From an uncultured Lachnospiraceae bacterium (GTDB lineage: Bacteria; Bacillota; Clostridia; Lachnospirales; Lachnospiraceae): a stretch of 34,590 nt of DNA. Of this stretch, positions 23,629 through 30,260 are shown piece by piece. The position numbers were made by a program, and so were the translations under genes. Each line of letters begins with the position of its first letter. Position 1 is the stretch's first letter. The notes below the pieces were generated by a model, which was not told the origin of the DNA, did not search any database, and saw nothing but the letters and a program-made list of their open reading frames with translations. The DNA lies in NCBI GenBank assembly GCA_910588865.1, contig CAJUSJ010000039.1, positions 1-34,590 on the forward strand. Direction: 5' to 3'.

Positions 23629-24714
23629 ATGAGCAGAGTGTACAATTTCTCGGCAGGACCGGCAGTGCTGCCGGAAGAGGTATTGAAAGAAGCGGCGGCA
23701 GAGATGCTGGATTACAAGGGAACCGGGATGTCGGTGATGGAGATGTCCCACCGTTCCAAAGCATTTGAGACCATTATCCAGGAGGCGGAGGCGGACCTTC
23801 GGGAGCTGATGAACATTCCGGACAATTACAAGGTGCTGTTTTTGCAGGGAGGGGCACATCTCCAGTTCTCCATGATCCCTCAGAACCTTATGAAAAATGG
23901 TGTCGCGGACTACATCATCACAGGCCAGTGGGCCAAGAAAGCCTACAAGGAGGCCCAGAAGTACGGCAAGGCCAATGCCGTTGCCTCCAGTGAAGACAAA
24001 ACCTTCAGCTATATTCCGGACTGTTCGGATCTGCCCATCGCGGCGGACGCGGATTATGTGTATATCTGTGAGAACAATACCATCTACGGAACCAAGTTTA
24101 AGGAACTGCCCAACACCAAGGGAAAGACCCTGGTGGCGGACGTGTCCTCCTGCTTTTTGTCTGAGCCGGTTGACGTGACAAAATACGGTGTACTTTACGG
24201 CGGCGTCCAGAAAAATGTGGGACCGGCAGGTGTGGTGATCGTGATCATCAGGGAGGACCTGATCACAGAGGATGTTCTTGAGGGAACCCCCACCATGTGC
24301 CAGTACAAGACCCACGCGGATGCCAAATCCCTGTACAACACTCCTCCGGCATACGGCATCTACATTTGCGGCAAGGTGTTCAAGTGGCTGAAGGCAAAAG
24401 GCGGCCTGGCGGCCATGAAGGAGTACAATGAGAAGAAGGCAAAGATCCTCTACGATTTCCTGGATGGCAGCAGCCTGTTTAAGGGTACCGTGGAGAAGAA
24501 AGACCGCTCCCTCATGAATGTTCCCTTTGTCACAGGAGACAAGGACTTAGACGCACTATTCATAAAAGAGGCGGAAGCGGCAGGGTTCGTGAACTTAAAG
24601 GGACACCGCAGCGTAGGCGGCATGAGAGCCAGCATCTACAATGCCATGCCCATAGAAGGCGTGGAGAAGCTGGTGACATTTATGAAAGAGTTTGAGGAGG
24701 CACACAAGGCATGA
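23629..24714 (+). CDS. serC: Phosphoserine aminotransferase
   Basis: The 361-residue class V aminotransferase, which uses pyridoxal phosphate, converts 3-phosphohydroxypyruvate and glutamate to phosphoserine. It begins with the family hallmark YNFSAGPAVLPEEVL. The cofactor lysine is K195 in GGVQKNVGPAG, and the end carries GHRSVGGMRASIYNAMP, which binds substrate phosphate. GGAGAG precedes the ATG. The stop overlaps the serA start by four bases (ATGA), so the two serine enzymes are translationally coupled. Confidence 0.96.
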   Translation: MSRVYNFSAGPAVLPEEVLKEAAAEMLDYKGTGMSVMEMSHRSKAFETIIQEAEADLRELMNIPDNYKVLFLQGGAHLQFSMIPQNLMKNGVADYIITGQWAKKAYKEAQKYGKANAVASSEDKTFSYIPDCSDLPIAADADYVYICENNTIYGTKFKELPNTKGKTLVADVSSCFLSEPVDVTKYGVLYGGVQKNVGPAGVVIVIIREDLITEDVLEGTPTMCQYKTHADAKSLYNTPPAYGIYICGKVFKWLKAKGGLAAMKEYNEKKAKILYDFLDGSSLFKGTVEKKDRSLMNVPFVTGDKDLDALFIKEAEAAGFVNLKGHRSVGGMRASIYNAMPIEGVEKLVTFMKEFEEAHKA

Positions 24715-25874
24715 GAAAAATCCATTGCGTCAATAATATTTCCAAATGCGGAACCGACCTGTTTACGGACCAGTACGCTTTGACAGATTCCATAGAAGAA
24801 GCCCAGGGCGTGCTGGTGCGCAGCGCCTCTATGCATGATACTCAGTTTCCGGAAAGCCTTCTGGCTGTCGCCAGGGCAGGAGCGGGAGTCAACAACATCC
24901 CTCTGGAACGCTGCGCCCAGAACGGCATTGTGGTGTTCAACACTCCAGGTGCCAACGCCAACGGCGTGAAGGAGCTGGTGCTGGCAGGCCTGTTTCTTGC
25001 CTCCAGGGATGTGGTAGGAGGCATCAACTGGTGCCAGGAGATCAAGGATGACCCTGATATCGCCAAGACCGTGGAGAAGGGTAAAAAGGATTTTGCCGGT
25101 CAGGAGATCATGGGCAAGAAGCTGGGGGTCATCGGCCTGGGAGCCATCGGAGCGGAGGTGGCCAACGCCGCCGCGGCCCTGGGCATGGAAGTATACGGCT
25201 ATGATCCCTATATTTCTGTCAACGCCGCGTGGGGATTGACCAGGGATGTAAAGCATATTACCTCCGCTGATACCATCTATGAGGAGTGCGATTATATCAG
25301 CGTCCATGTGCCTCTCTTGGATGCCACAAAAGGGATGATCAACTCTGAAACCATTTCCCAGATGAAAGATGGGGTTGTGGTTCTCAATTTCGCCAGAGAT
25401 CTGCTGGTGGACGACGACGCCATGGCGGAGGCTCTAAAGAGCGGCAAGGTTGCCAGATATGTGACGGATTTCCCCAATCCCAAGTCTGTCAATATGAAGG
25501 GGGCTATCGCGATCCCTCATCTGGGGGCTTCCACAGAGGAATCTGAGGACAACTGTGCCAGAATGGCGGTGAAAGAGATCATGGATTATCTGGAGAACGG
25601 CACCATCAAAAACTCCGTCAATTTCCCGAACTGCGACATGGGAGTCTGCCGTGTGGCAAGCAGGGTGGCGGTGTTCCATGAGAATATCCCCAACATGATC
25701 GGACAGATCACCGGGATCCTTGCGTCTGCCGGGATGAACATCTCTGACATGACCAACAAGAGCAGGGATAAATATGCCTACACTCTTCTGGACCTGGAGA
25801 CCAAGGTGGATGAAGTTACCATTGAGAAACTGGCTGCCATCAAAGGCGTGTGCAGGGTGCGGGTGGTGAAGTAG
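24711..25874 (+). CDS. serA: D-3-phosphoglycerate dehydrogenase, short form with ACT domain
   Basis: The 387-residue enzyme oxidises 3-phosphoglycerate, the first step of serine synthesis. The Rossmann motif GLGAIGAEVANAAAALG lies at about 140-157. The catalytic set is visible as an arginine in NFARDLL, a downstream acidic residue, and the histidine in PHLGASTEESEDN. A C-terminal ACT-type domain (about 315-387, NIPNMIGQITGILA) could sense serine. The long form's intervening domain is absent, as is common in Clostridia. It is coupled to serC by a four-base overlap. Confidence 0.95.
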   Translation: MRKIHCVNNISKCGTDLFTDQYALTDSIEEAQGVLVRSASMHDTQFPESLLAVARAGAGVNNIPLERCAQNGIVVFNTPGANANGVKELVLAGLFLASRDVVGGINWCQEIKDDPDIAKTVEKGKKDFAGQEIMGKKLGVIGLGAIGAEVANAAAALGMEVYGYDPYISVNAAWGLTRDVKHITSADTIYEECDYISVHVPLLDATKGMINSETISQMKDGVVVLNFARDLLVDDDAMAEALKSGKVARYVTDFPNPKSVNMKGAIAIPHLGASTEESEDNCARMAVKEIMDYLENGTIKNSVNFPNCDMGVCRVASRVAVFHENIPNMIGQITGILASAGMNISDMTNKSRDKYAYTLLDLETKVDEVTIEKLAAIKGVCRVRVVK

Positions 25875-25910
25875 CCCTTACCCGGTGATACGGTTTTGTC
25901 AAAGGTGTCT

Positions 25911-26022
25911 GGGGCTGCCTGATACTGAGAGCGGGAGGGGATCCGTTATGGTGTGAACAGCAACAGAGTGGGTCGTCACCAGCCCTCCGGTTGGTGATGG
26001 CTGGCCCCGTCAGGCTCTCCCC
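25911..26022 (+). ncRNA. Potentially structured intergenic RNA element between serA and the DUF1015 gene
   Basis: A long-range stem can close a 112-base domain: GGGG (25911-25914) plus GCCTGA (25917-25922) pair with TCAGGC (26010-26015) plus CCCC (26019-26022). Inside, GGGG (25937-25940) can pair with CCCC (26005-26008). Two hairpins near the 3' side exclude each other: TCACCA/TGGTGA (25976-25981 with 25992-25997) or CCAGCC/GGCTGG (25979-25984 with 25999-26004). No known riboswitch motif is recognised. The DUF1015 start is 66 bases downstream. Only the base complementarity is directly visible; an RNA function is inference. Confidence 0.35.
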
Positions 26023-26087
26023 TTTGGCGGGAATACTTTATTATACATATACATGCTGTCTGAATTGACGGCGGAATGGAGATCATT

Positions 26088-27338
26088 ATGGCGGCTGTAA
26101 AGCCATTTTTTTGTATAAGACCAAATGAGCAGGTGGTGTCCAAAGTGGCAGCCCTGCCTTATGATGTGTATAACAGGGAGGAGGCCCGGAAAGTGGTGGC
26201 AGACAATCCTCTCTCCTTTTTAAATATCGACCGGGCGGAGACTCAGTTTGGAGATGAGGTGGACACCTACGACGAGAGGGTGTACCAGAAGGCCAGGGAA
26301 CTGTTGGATCAGCGGATCGAAGACGGGACATTTGTCACGGAAGACAGGGCCTGCTATTATTTATACCAGCTGACCATGGACGGTCGGAGCCAGACAGGAA
26401 TCGTGGCCTGTTCTTCGGTTGACGACTATGTAAATGGAGTTATCAAAAAGCATGAAAATACCAGGGAGGACAAAGAGTTAGACCGGATCCGCCATGTGGA
26501 GGTAACAGGCGCTCATACAGGTCCCATCTTCCTGGCATATCGGAACAATGAGACTCTGTCCCGGATGGTGGAGCGGGTGGTCACGGAGGAAGCGCCTCTC
26601 TATGACTTTGTGTCCGAGGACGGAATCGGACATAAAGTGTGGAGGGTAGGGGACAGCCAGACAGCGGAGGCCCTTACCCAGGCCTTTGACCAGGTTCCGG
26701 CCACCTATATAGCGGACGGCCACCACAGGGCAGCGTCAGCGGTAAAGGTGGGCTTAAGACGCCGGAAGGCCCAGGAAGACCGGGGAGAGGCGGTTACAGG
26801 CGAGGAGGGCTGCAACTGGTTTCTGTCTGTGCTGTTTCCAGAGGATCAGCTGATGATCATGCCCTACAACCGGGTTGTGAAAGATCTTAACGGCCTGTCC
26901 ATGGAGAAATTCTTCACAGCGGTTCACGAGAAATTTGACGTGGCAAAGGTTGGAAAAGAGCCTTATTCCCCAGAGGAGAAGGGCTGCTTTGGCATGTACA
27001 TAGGAGGAGAGTGGTATCTTCTGAAGATCAAGCCAGAGAACACAAGTCATGATCCGGTAAAAGGACTGGATGTGTCCCTGCTCCAGGATCATCTCTTAAG
27101 CCCGATCCTGGGAATCGGAGATCCCAGAGTAGACAAGCGGATTGATTTTATCGGCGGGATCCGGGGACTGGAAGAACTGGAACGGAGGGTGGACAAGGAC
27201 ATGAAGGTGGCGTTTTCCATGTATCCCACCTCCATCCAGGAGCTGTTGGCCGTGGCCGATGCCGGGATGCTGATGCCTCCCAAGTCCACCTGGTTTGAGC
27301 CAAAGCTGCGCAGCGGCATCTTTATCCACAGGATGTAG
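26088..27338 (+). CDS. DUF1015 family protein
   Basis: The 416-residue cytoplasmic protein belongs to DUF1015. Family features are VKPFFCIRPN and ALPYDVYNREEAR at the start, a central IADGHHRAASA motif (about residue 205) that looks like a catalytic or metal site, and a conserved end PKSTWFEPKLRSGIFIHR. The biochemical role is unproven. In many Clostridia and other bacteria DUF1015 genes sit next to serA/serC, as here, which suggests a role tied to serine or its phosphorylated precursors. The ATG at 26088 is chosen because GGAG lies six bases before it; an in-frame ATG at 26076 has no spaced site. A weak promoter (TTGGCG 26024, TATACA 26048) may lie just upstream. Confidence 0.85.
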   Translation: MAAVKPFFCIRPNEQVVSKVAALPYDVYNREEARKVVADNPLSFLNIDRAETQFGDEVDTYDERVYQKARELLDQRIEDGTFVTEDRACYYLYQLTMDGRSQTGIVACSSVDDYVNGVIKKHENTREDKELDRIRHVEVTGAHTGPIFLAYRNNETLSRMVERVVTEEAPLYDFVSEDGIGHKVWRVGDSQTAEALTQAFDQVPATYIADGHHRAASAVKVGLRRRKAQEDRGEAVTGEEGCNWFLSVLFPEDQLMIMPYNRVVKDLNGLSMEKFFTAVHEKFDVAKVGKEPYSPEEKGCFGMYIGGEWYLLKIKPENTSHDPVKGLDVSLLQDHLLSPILGIGDPRVDKRIDFIGGIRGLEELERRVDKDMKVAFSMYPTSIQELLAVADAGMLMPPKSTWFEPKLRSGIFIHRM

Positions 27339-27450
27339 AGGTGTCCGTTATTGCCGATTGGATGCGGTAAAGCGGAGTTAAGACCCGCGACGCCCGCCTG
27401 GTTCATAAGGTCAGGAAGAGGTGGCTGCCAGGGTTTTCCGGGTTTGAAGC

Positions 27451-27515
27451 CGCCCCTCATGAAATCCGCGACACAGAGTTTACGTGTGTCAGCGGTTGCG
27501 TGGGGGGCGCTTTTT
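27451..27515 (+). terminator. Intrinsic terminator of the DUF1015 gene
   Basis: A long interrupted stem is visible: CGCCCCTCATG (27451-27461) with CGTGGGGGGCG (27499-27509), CCGC (27466-27469) with GCGG (27492-27495), and GACACA (27470-27475) with TGTGTC (27485-27490). A CTTTTT tract follows. It ends the amino-acid operon 110 bases after the DUF1015 stop. Confidence 0.85.
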
Positions 27516-27573
27516 CTGTGTACACGGGGCGGAAAGGAAATGTGGCCGTTCGCGCGGCCCCGCCCCGGCACAG

Positions 27574-27600
27574 CGAGTAGGGGGAAACCTCCCCTACTCG
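27574..27600. other. Perfect 10-bp stem-loop at the 3' side of a convergent pair
   Basis: CGAGTAGGGG (27574-27583) and CCCCTACTCG (27591-27600) form a perfect stem with a 7-base loop. No T-run follows on either strand. It lies 39 bases beyond the stop of the minus-strand choline-binding protein and may protect or weakly terminate that transcript. The rest of 27339-27638 holds no gene. Confidence 0.6.
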
Positions 27601-27638
27601 ATTCATGGAGCACAAAACAATGTGCTATGCTGATTGGT

Positions 27639-28517
27639 TCAGTGGAGCGCTCCGTTCTCGTCGGGAGTGAACATCCTGGGCTCGGTCAGAAGAGAGCCGT
27701 CTTCTGTAAAATAGTAAGTATTTCCATCTAAGGTGAGAAAGCCGGTGTGCATAATGCCGCTGTTCAAGTCAAAGTAGTACTGTTTGTTATGATCCGTGAC
27801 CCAGCCATGGGCCATGGTTCCATCCGAATTATAGTAGTACCAGGCGTTGTTGATCTTCTGCCAGCCAGGGTCCATGGGAAGCTGTTCGATGGGAACGCCT
27901 GGTTTGGAAAAATTGATGATCCTGGAAGACAGGTTGTTCTCATCACACCACAGCAGGCAGGAAACCCCAGGCGTCAGGTCGTCGATGGTGACGATGTTGG
28001 AGCTTAAGTAGGGGATGGTCTGGCAGTCTGAGGGTATGGTATACACATTGCCGTTGGTGGCAGTGAGGGAAGCTTGGGTTTTGGCGGCGTTCCAGGAGAG
28101 GCTTTCCACTGTCAGGTACTCAGGGACCCGGTAGCCCGCGGGGATGTTGCACAGCACCAGGGAAGCGTTGGCCATGGGGGTTAAGCTCGAGGGCAGCGCC
28201 GGGCCGATGTACACATAGGCGGTGTCCCCTGTCCGTATATTTTCATATGGAAAAGGCATGCCGGTGGTGGCATCTAAAACCCGGGTGTAGACATTGGACA
28301 CCGTGATCTGCAGCTCCCCGGTGAAGGACAGGCCCGATTGATTGTTGAGTAAAAGGAGCTTAATGTCCTCTCCTCCGGCCTCGGTCTTAGTTACGGGTCC
28401 CCAGACGCGGACAGGGTCTAGGCGGCTCGAGGAAGCCTGGGCAGTTCCGGGAACGCCCACTGTCAAAAATGCCGCGGCGCACAGGCACGCAAGGATGGAT
28501 GGGATGAATTTTGTCAT
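27639..28517 (-). CDS. Secreted protein with choline-binding repeats
   Basis: The protein has 292 residues with a signal peptide at about 1-30. An unrecognised beta-rich domain (about 31-215) contains segments such as ELQITVSNVYTRVLDATTG and two cysteines. The C-terminal part (about 216-285) has three choline-binding repeats: WQKINNAWYYYNSDGTMAHGW, YYFDLNSGIMHTGF and YYFTEDGSLL. It should sit on choline-bearing teichoic or lipoteichoic acid; no enzymatic motif is seen in the N-terminal domain. AGGAGGG precedes the ATG on the minus strand, and an extended -10 promoter lies further upstream. It is one of two choline-binding proteins in the window. Confidence 0.8.
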   Translation of the reverse strand: MTKFIPSILACLCAAAFLTVGVPGTAQASSSRLDPVRVWGPVTKTEAGGEDIKLLLLNNQSGLSFTGELQITVSNVYTRVLDATTGMPFPYENIRTGDTAYVYIGPALPSSLTPMANASLVLCNIPAGYRVPEYLTVESLSWNAAKTQASLTATNGNVYTIPSDCQTIPYLSSNIVTIDDLTPGVSCLLWCDENNLSSRIINFSKPGVPIEQLPMDPGWQKINNAWYYYNSDGTMAHGWVTDHNKQYYFDLNSGIMHTGFLTLDGNTYYFTEDGSLLTEPRMFTPDENGALH

Positions 28518-28592
28518 GATATTTTTGTAGCCCTCCTGGTTAAAATGATGTAGATGCTGAGCGGCCCGAAAGCCGTCTAAAGCTATATTACC

Positions 28593-28601
28593 AGTATATC
28601 A
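28593..28601 (-). promoter_or_regulatory. Extended -10 promoter for the minus-strand choline-binding protein gene
   Basis: Read on the minus strand this is TGATATACT, an extended -10 element (TGn followed by TATACT). A weak -35 (TTTCTA) lies 17 bases upstream. The leader to the start codon at 28517 is about 70 bases and ends with the AGGAGGG ribosome site. Confidence 0.5.
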
Positions 28602-28702
28602 GATTAGGAAAATAATAGAAATAGAAGAATTTTTTACAAATCACTTACATTTGGATTACTTGTTACGGTTCAGGTAGGTCCGCGCCCTTGCCCCGCTGAC
28701 CA

Positions 28703-28804
28703 TATAATAAACTGGACTGGAGAGCAAAAATCCCATGGCCGCAGGCCAAACCGCGGACACCGGACCAAAGGGGACAGAGAAGGTCACTTTAGTCCGGTGT
28801 TTTT
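28703..28804 (+). ncRNA. Possible small RNA ending in an intrinsic terminator
   Basis: A perfect TATAAT lies at 28703-28708, but no good -35 precedes it. A small hairpin (TGGCC 28736-28740 with GGCCA 28744-28748) follows. A strong plus-strand terminator comes next: ACACCGGAC (28757-28765) with GTCCGGTGT (28792-28800), plus AAAG with CTTT inside, then a TTTTT run. The genes on both sides are on the minus strand, so this terminator serves no visible gene. A transcript of about 90 bases would explain it. The terminator is clear; the promoter is doubtful. Confidence 0.35.
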
Positions 28805-28816
28805 GTATACACGGTT

Positions 28817-29194
28817 CTACATTGCCTTAGGATCGGATCTTAAAAGGGATGATCTTTCCTTTTTCTTTTGACCGCATCGGATCAGCAGCCGCCCCTGTTC
28901 AATGTACAATTCCTTCTGGTCTTCCGGGAGAGCCCGGAAAATCTGCAAAACTTTTTGCTCTCCATATCCGGATTCCTGCCTGGACTGGTAATCCAAAAGA
29001 AAATCCGTGGAAACCTGGAAATATCCGGCGATTTTTTTTAAGGTCTCAAAATCCGGCTCCCGGTTATTCCGCACATAATTTCCCACAGCGCTGGCGGAGA
29101 TGTTCAAATCCTCCGCCATTTGTTTCTGGCTCAAATTTCTCTCTTCCAACAGATCTCGCAAAATATCCCCGAATCTCAATAAAATCACATCCAT
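28817..29194 (-). CDS. XRE-family transcriptional regulator
   Basis: The 125-residue protein has an N-terminal helix-turn-helix of the Cro/C1 type (about residues 5-60). Recognition-helix features are seen in LSQKQMAEDLNISASAVGNYVRNNREPDFETLKKIA, followed by the usual FQVSTDFLLDY. The C-terminal half (about 65-125) is helical and charged, possibly for dimerisation. The ATG at 29194 has only a weak ribosome site, and no convincing promoter points into the gene in the present sequence. It is divergent from the polysaccharide operon; the promoter between them carries a palindrome that could be its operator. DNA target and ligand are unknown. Confidence 0.85.
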   Translation of the reverse strand: MDVILLRFGDILRDLLEERNLSQKQMAEDLNISASAVGNYVRNNREPDFETLKKIAGYFQVSTDFLLDYQSRQESGYGEQKVLQIFRALPEDQKELYIEQGRLLIRCGQKKKERSSLLRSDPKAM

Positions 29195-29311
29195 TCATCT
29201 ATTTATTCGTTGTCTTCCCATAAACGCGGCCCCGCCCCGTCTTTGGGATCTGGTTTCAATCTCCATGATACCGATAGTGGATGGTAAAAAATTAAAAAAC
29301 AACAGAATGAA

Positions 29312-29340
29312 TTGACATAATTCGAAATGAATGATATCAT
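29312..29340 (+). promoter_or_regulatory. Consensus sigma-A promoter of the polysaccharide operon
   Basis: A perfect TTGACA at 29312-29317 is followed after exactly 17 bases by TATCAT at 29335-29340 (one mismatch). It is among the best promoters in the window. Transcription would begin near 29347, giving a leader of about 98 bases before the TTG start at 29445. In the drawn orientation it drives the recombinase-like gene and the glycosyltransferases. Confidence 0.85.
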
Positions 29341-29343
29341 TTC
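29324..29343. promoter_or_regulatory. Palindromic operator-like site over the -10 element
   Basis: GAAATGA (29324-29330) and TCATTTC (29337-29343) are an inverted repeat around ATGATA, and the core AATGATATCATT is itself a perfect 12-bp palindrome. Occupation would block RNA polymerase. The adjacent XRE protein is the obvious candidate ligand, by position only. Confidence 0.5.
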
Positions 29344-29444
29344 AATATGGCGTTTTTGAACACAAAATGTTGTTTTTTAAACGGAGCTGTGAAAATCAGA
29401 AAACAACAGCACCGCGAATGATCGGAGAGAGGAGGAAGGGAACC

Positions 29445-30260
29445 TTGAAAGAGGCATCAATTGAATCCTTTGTGACAGCTCAGGTCACCAGCCGGGGACT
29501 GGACGGGCGGACAGCAAAAGCCTATCACCTGGATCTGGAACATCTGTACCAGTGGACCAGCAAACATGGAGTAGAACATATAGATGAAAAGGCTGTGGAA
29601 AGTTATCTGGAATATCTGGCAAAAGAGAGAAAACTGAAACATTCCACAATCACCAGAAAATATCGGGTCTTTAGCTACTATCTGAAATACCTGGGGGCCC
29701 AGGGGAAGCTGACGGTCAGCCATCCCATCGTCTGTCCTGCTCCTTTGGTTCATGAAGAAAACAAGGCGGACAACCAGTTGTCCAGAGCCGAGATCGATTC
29801 TTTTTTTATGGCCCTGAACAGGGAATATGAAAATCTGGACAGCGGCTTTCGGAGAAGGGTCTGTCTCAGGGACAGTGTGATGATGGAACTGCTCTTCTAC
29901 CACGGAATCGAGATCAGTGAGCTGCTGAGACTAGAGGTCCCTGATTATAACTTGAAGTCCGGGACTCTGACCATACGGGGAAAACGGGGCAGGGAACGGT
30001 CTGAGTACCTGTTCTCCCGGGAGCTGAGACACAAGATGGAGAAATGGATCGGCGAACACGAGTACTTTGAGAGGGAAAATGAATACCGCGAGGTGCTGTT
30101 CCTTTCCAAGATCGGAAAGCCCCTTTCCATGAAAATGGTCATCCTGGTATTTGACAAATACAGGGAAATGGCGGGGATCAAGAAAGAATCTACGCCTAAG
30201 GATCTGAAAAGGGGCATGAAGAGGTATGCCAGAGAGATGATGGTGGAGAGGTGCAGTTGA
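29445..30260 (+). CDS. Degenerate tyrosine-recombinase-like protein
   Basis: The 271-residue protein has an N-terminal SAM-like core-binding domain (about 1-90: DGRTAKAYHLDLEHLYQW, SYLEYLAKERKLKHSTITRKY). A C-terminal fold like the catalytic domain of tyrosine recombinases follows. The first catalytic arginine is replaced by glutamate (E156 in GIEISELL, normally GLRxSELL). The box II histidine and arginine are lysines (K252 and K255, PKDLKR in place of PHDLRH). The chain ends before the final histidine and the tyrosine nucleophile; only the beta-strand lysine (K180) remains. It cannot cut DNA by the known mechanism and may be a DNA-binding regulator. Start: TTG 29445, with GGAGG nine bases upstream; an upstream in-frame ATG at 29331 falls inside the promoter. 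Its stop overlaps the next gene's start. Confidence 0.75.
   Translation: MKEASIESFVTAQVTSRGLDGRTAKAYHLDLEHLYQWTSKHGVEHIDEKAVESYLEYLAKERKLKHSTITRKYRVFSYYLKYLGAQGKLTVSHPIVCPAPLVHEENKADNQLSRAEIDSFFMALNREYENLDSGFRRRVCLRDSVMMELLFYHGIEISELLRLEVPDYNLKSGTLTIRGKRGRERSEYLFSRELRHKMEKWIGEHEYFERENEYREVLFLSKIGKPLSMKMVILVFDKYREMAGIKKESTPKDLKRGMKRYAREMMVERCS

Larger units (their letters stand above)
29292..29380. repeat. Perfect 13-bp inverted repeat enclosing a promoter
   Basis: TTAAAAAACAACA at 29292-29304 is the exact reverse complement of TGTTGTTTTTTAA at 29368-29380. The 63 bases between them contain a complete sigma-A promoter (29312-29340) pointing to the polysaccharide operon. A third, partial direct copy (AAAACAACA, 29400-29408) lies downstream and can pair with the second arm in the transcript. 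This resembles an invertible promoter element. The arms are rich in A or T, so chance cannot be excluded. Confidence 0.65.

Noticed and set aside
25911..26022. TPP riboswitch, because CTGAGA occurs at 25925-25930
   Set aside because: The second conserved TPP half (a CCTGATC...TAATGCC...GCG-type string) is not present, and the neighbours are not thiamine genes.
27574..27600. Intrinsic terminator for the minus-strand choline-binding gene
   Set aside because: The stem is perfect but no U-run follows on the minus strand, so it is listed only as a stem-loop.
27351..27731. 126-residue plus-strand frame
   Set aside because: It overlaps the terminator at 27451-27515 and the end of the minus-strand choline-binding gene, has no ribosome site, and its composition is not protein-like.
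29445..30260. Active phage integrase or integrative element
   Set aside because: Catalytic residues and the tyrosine region are missing, and there are no phage or conjugation genes or attachment-site repeats beside a tRNA.
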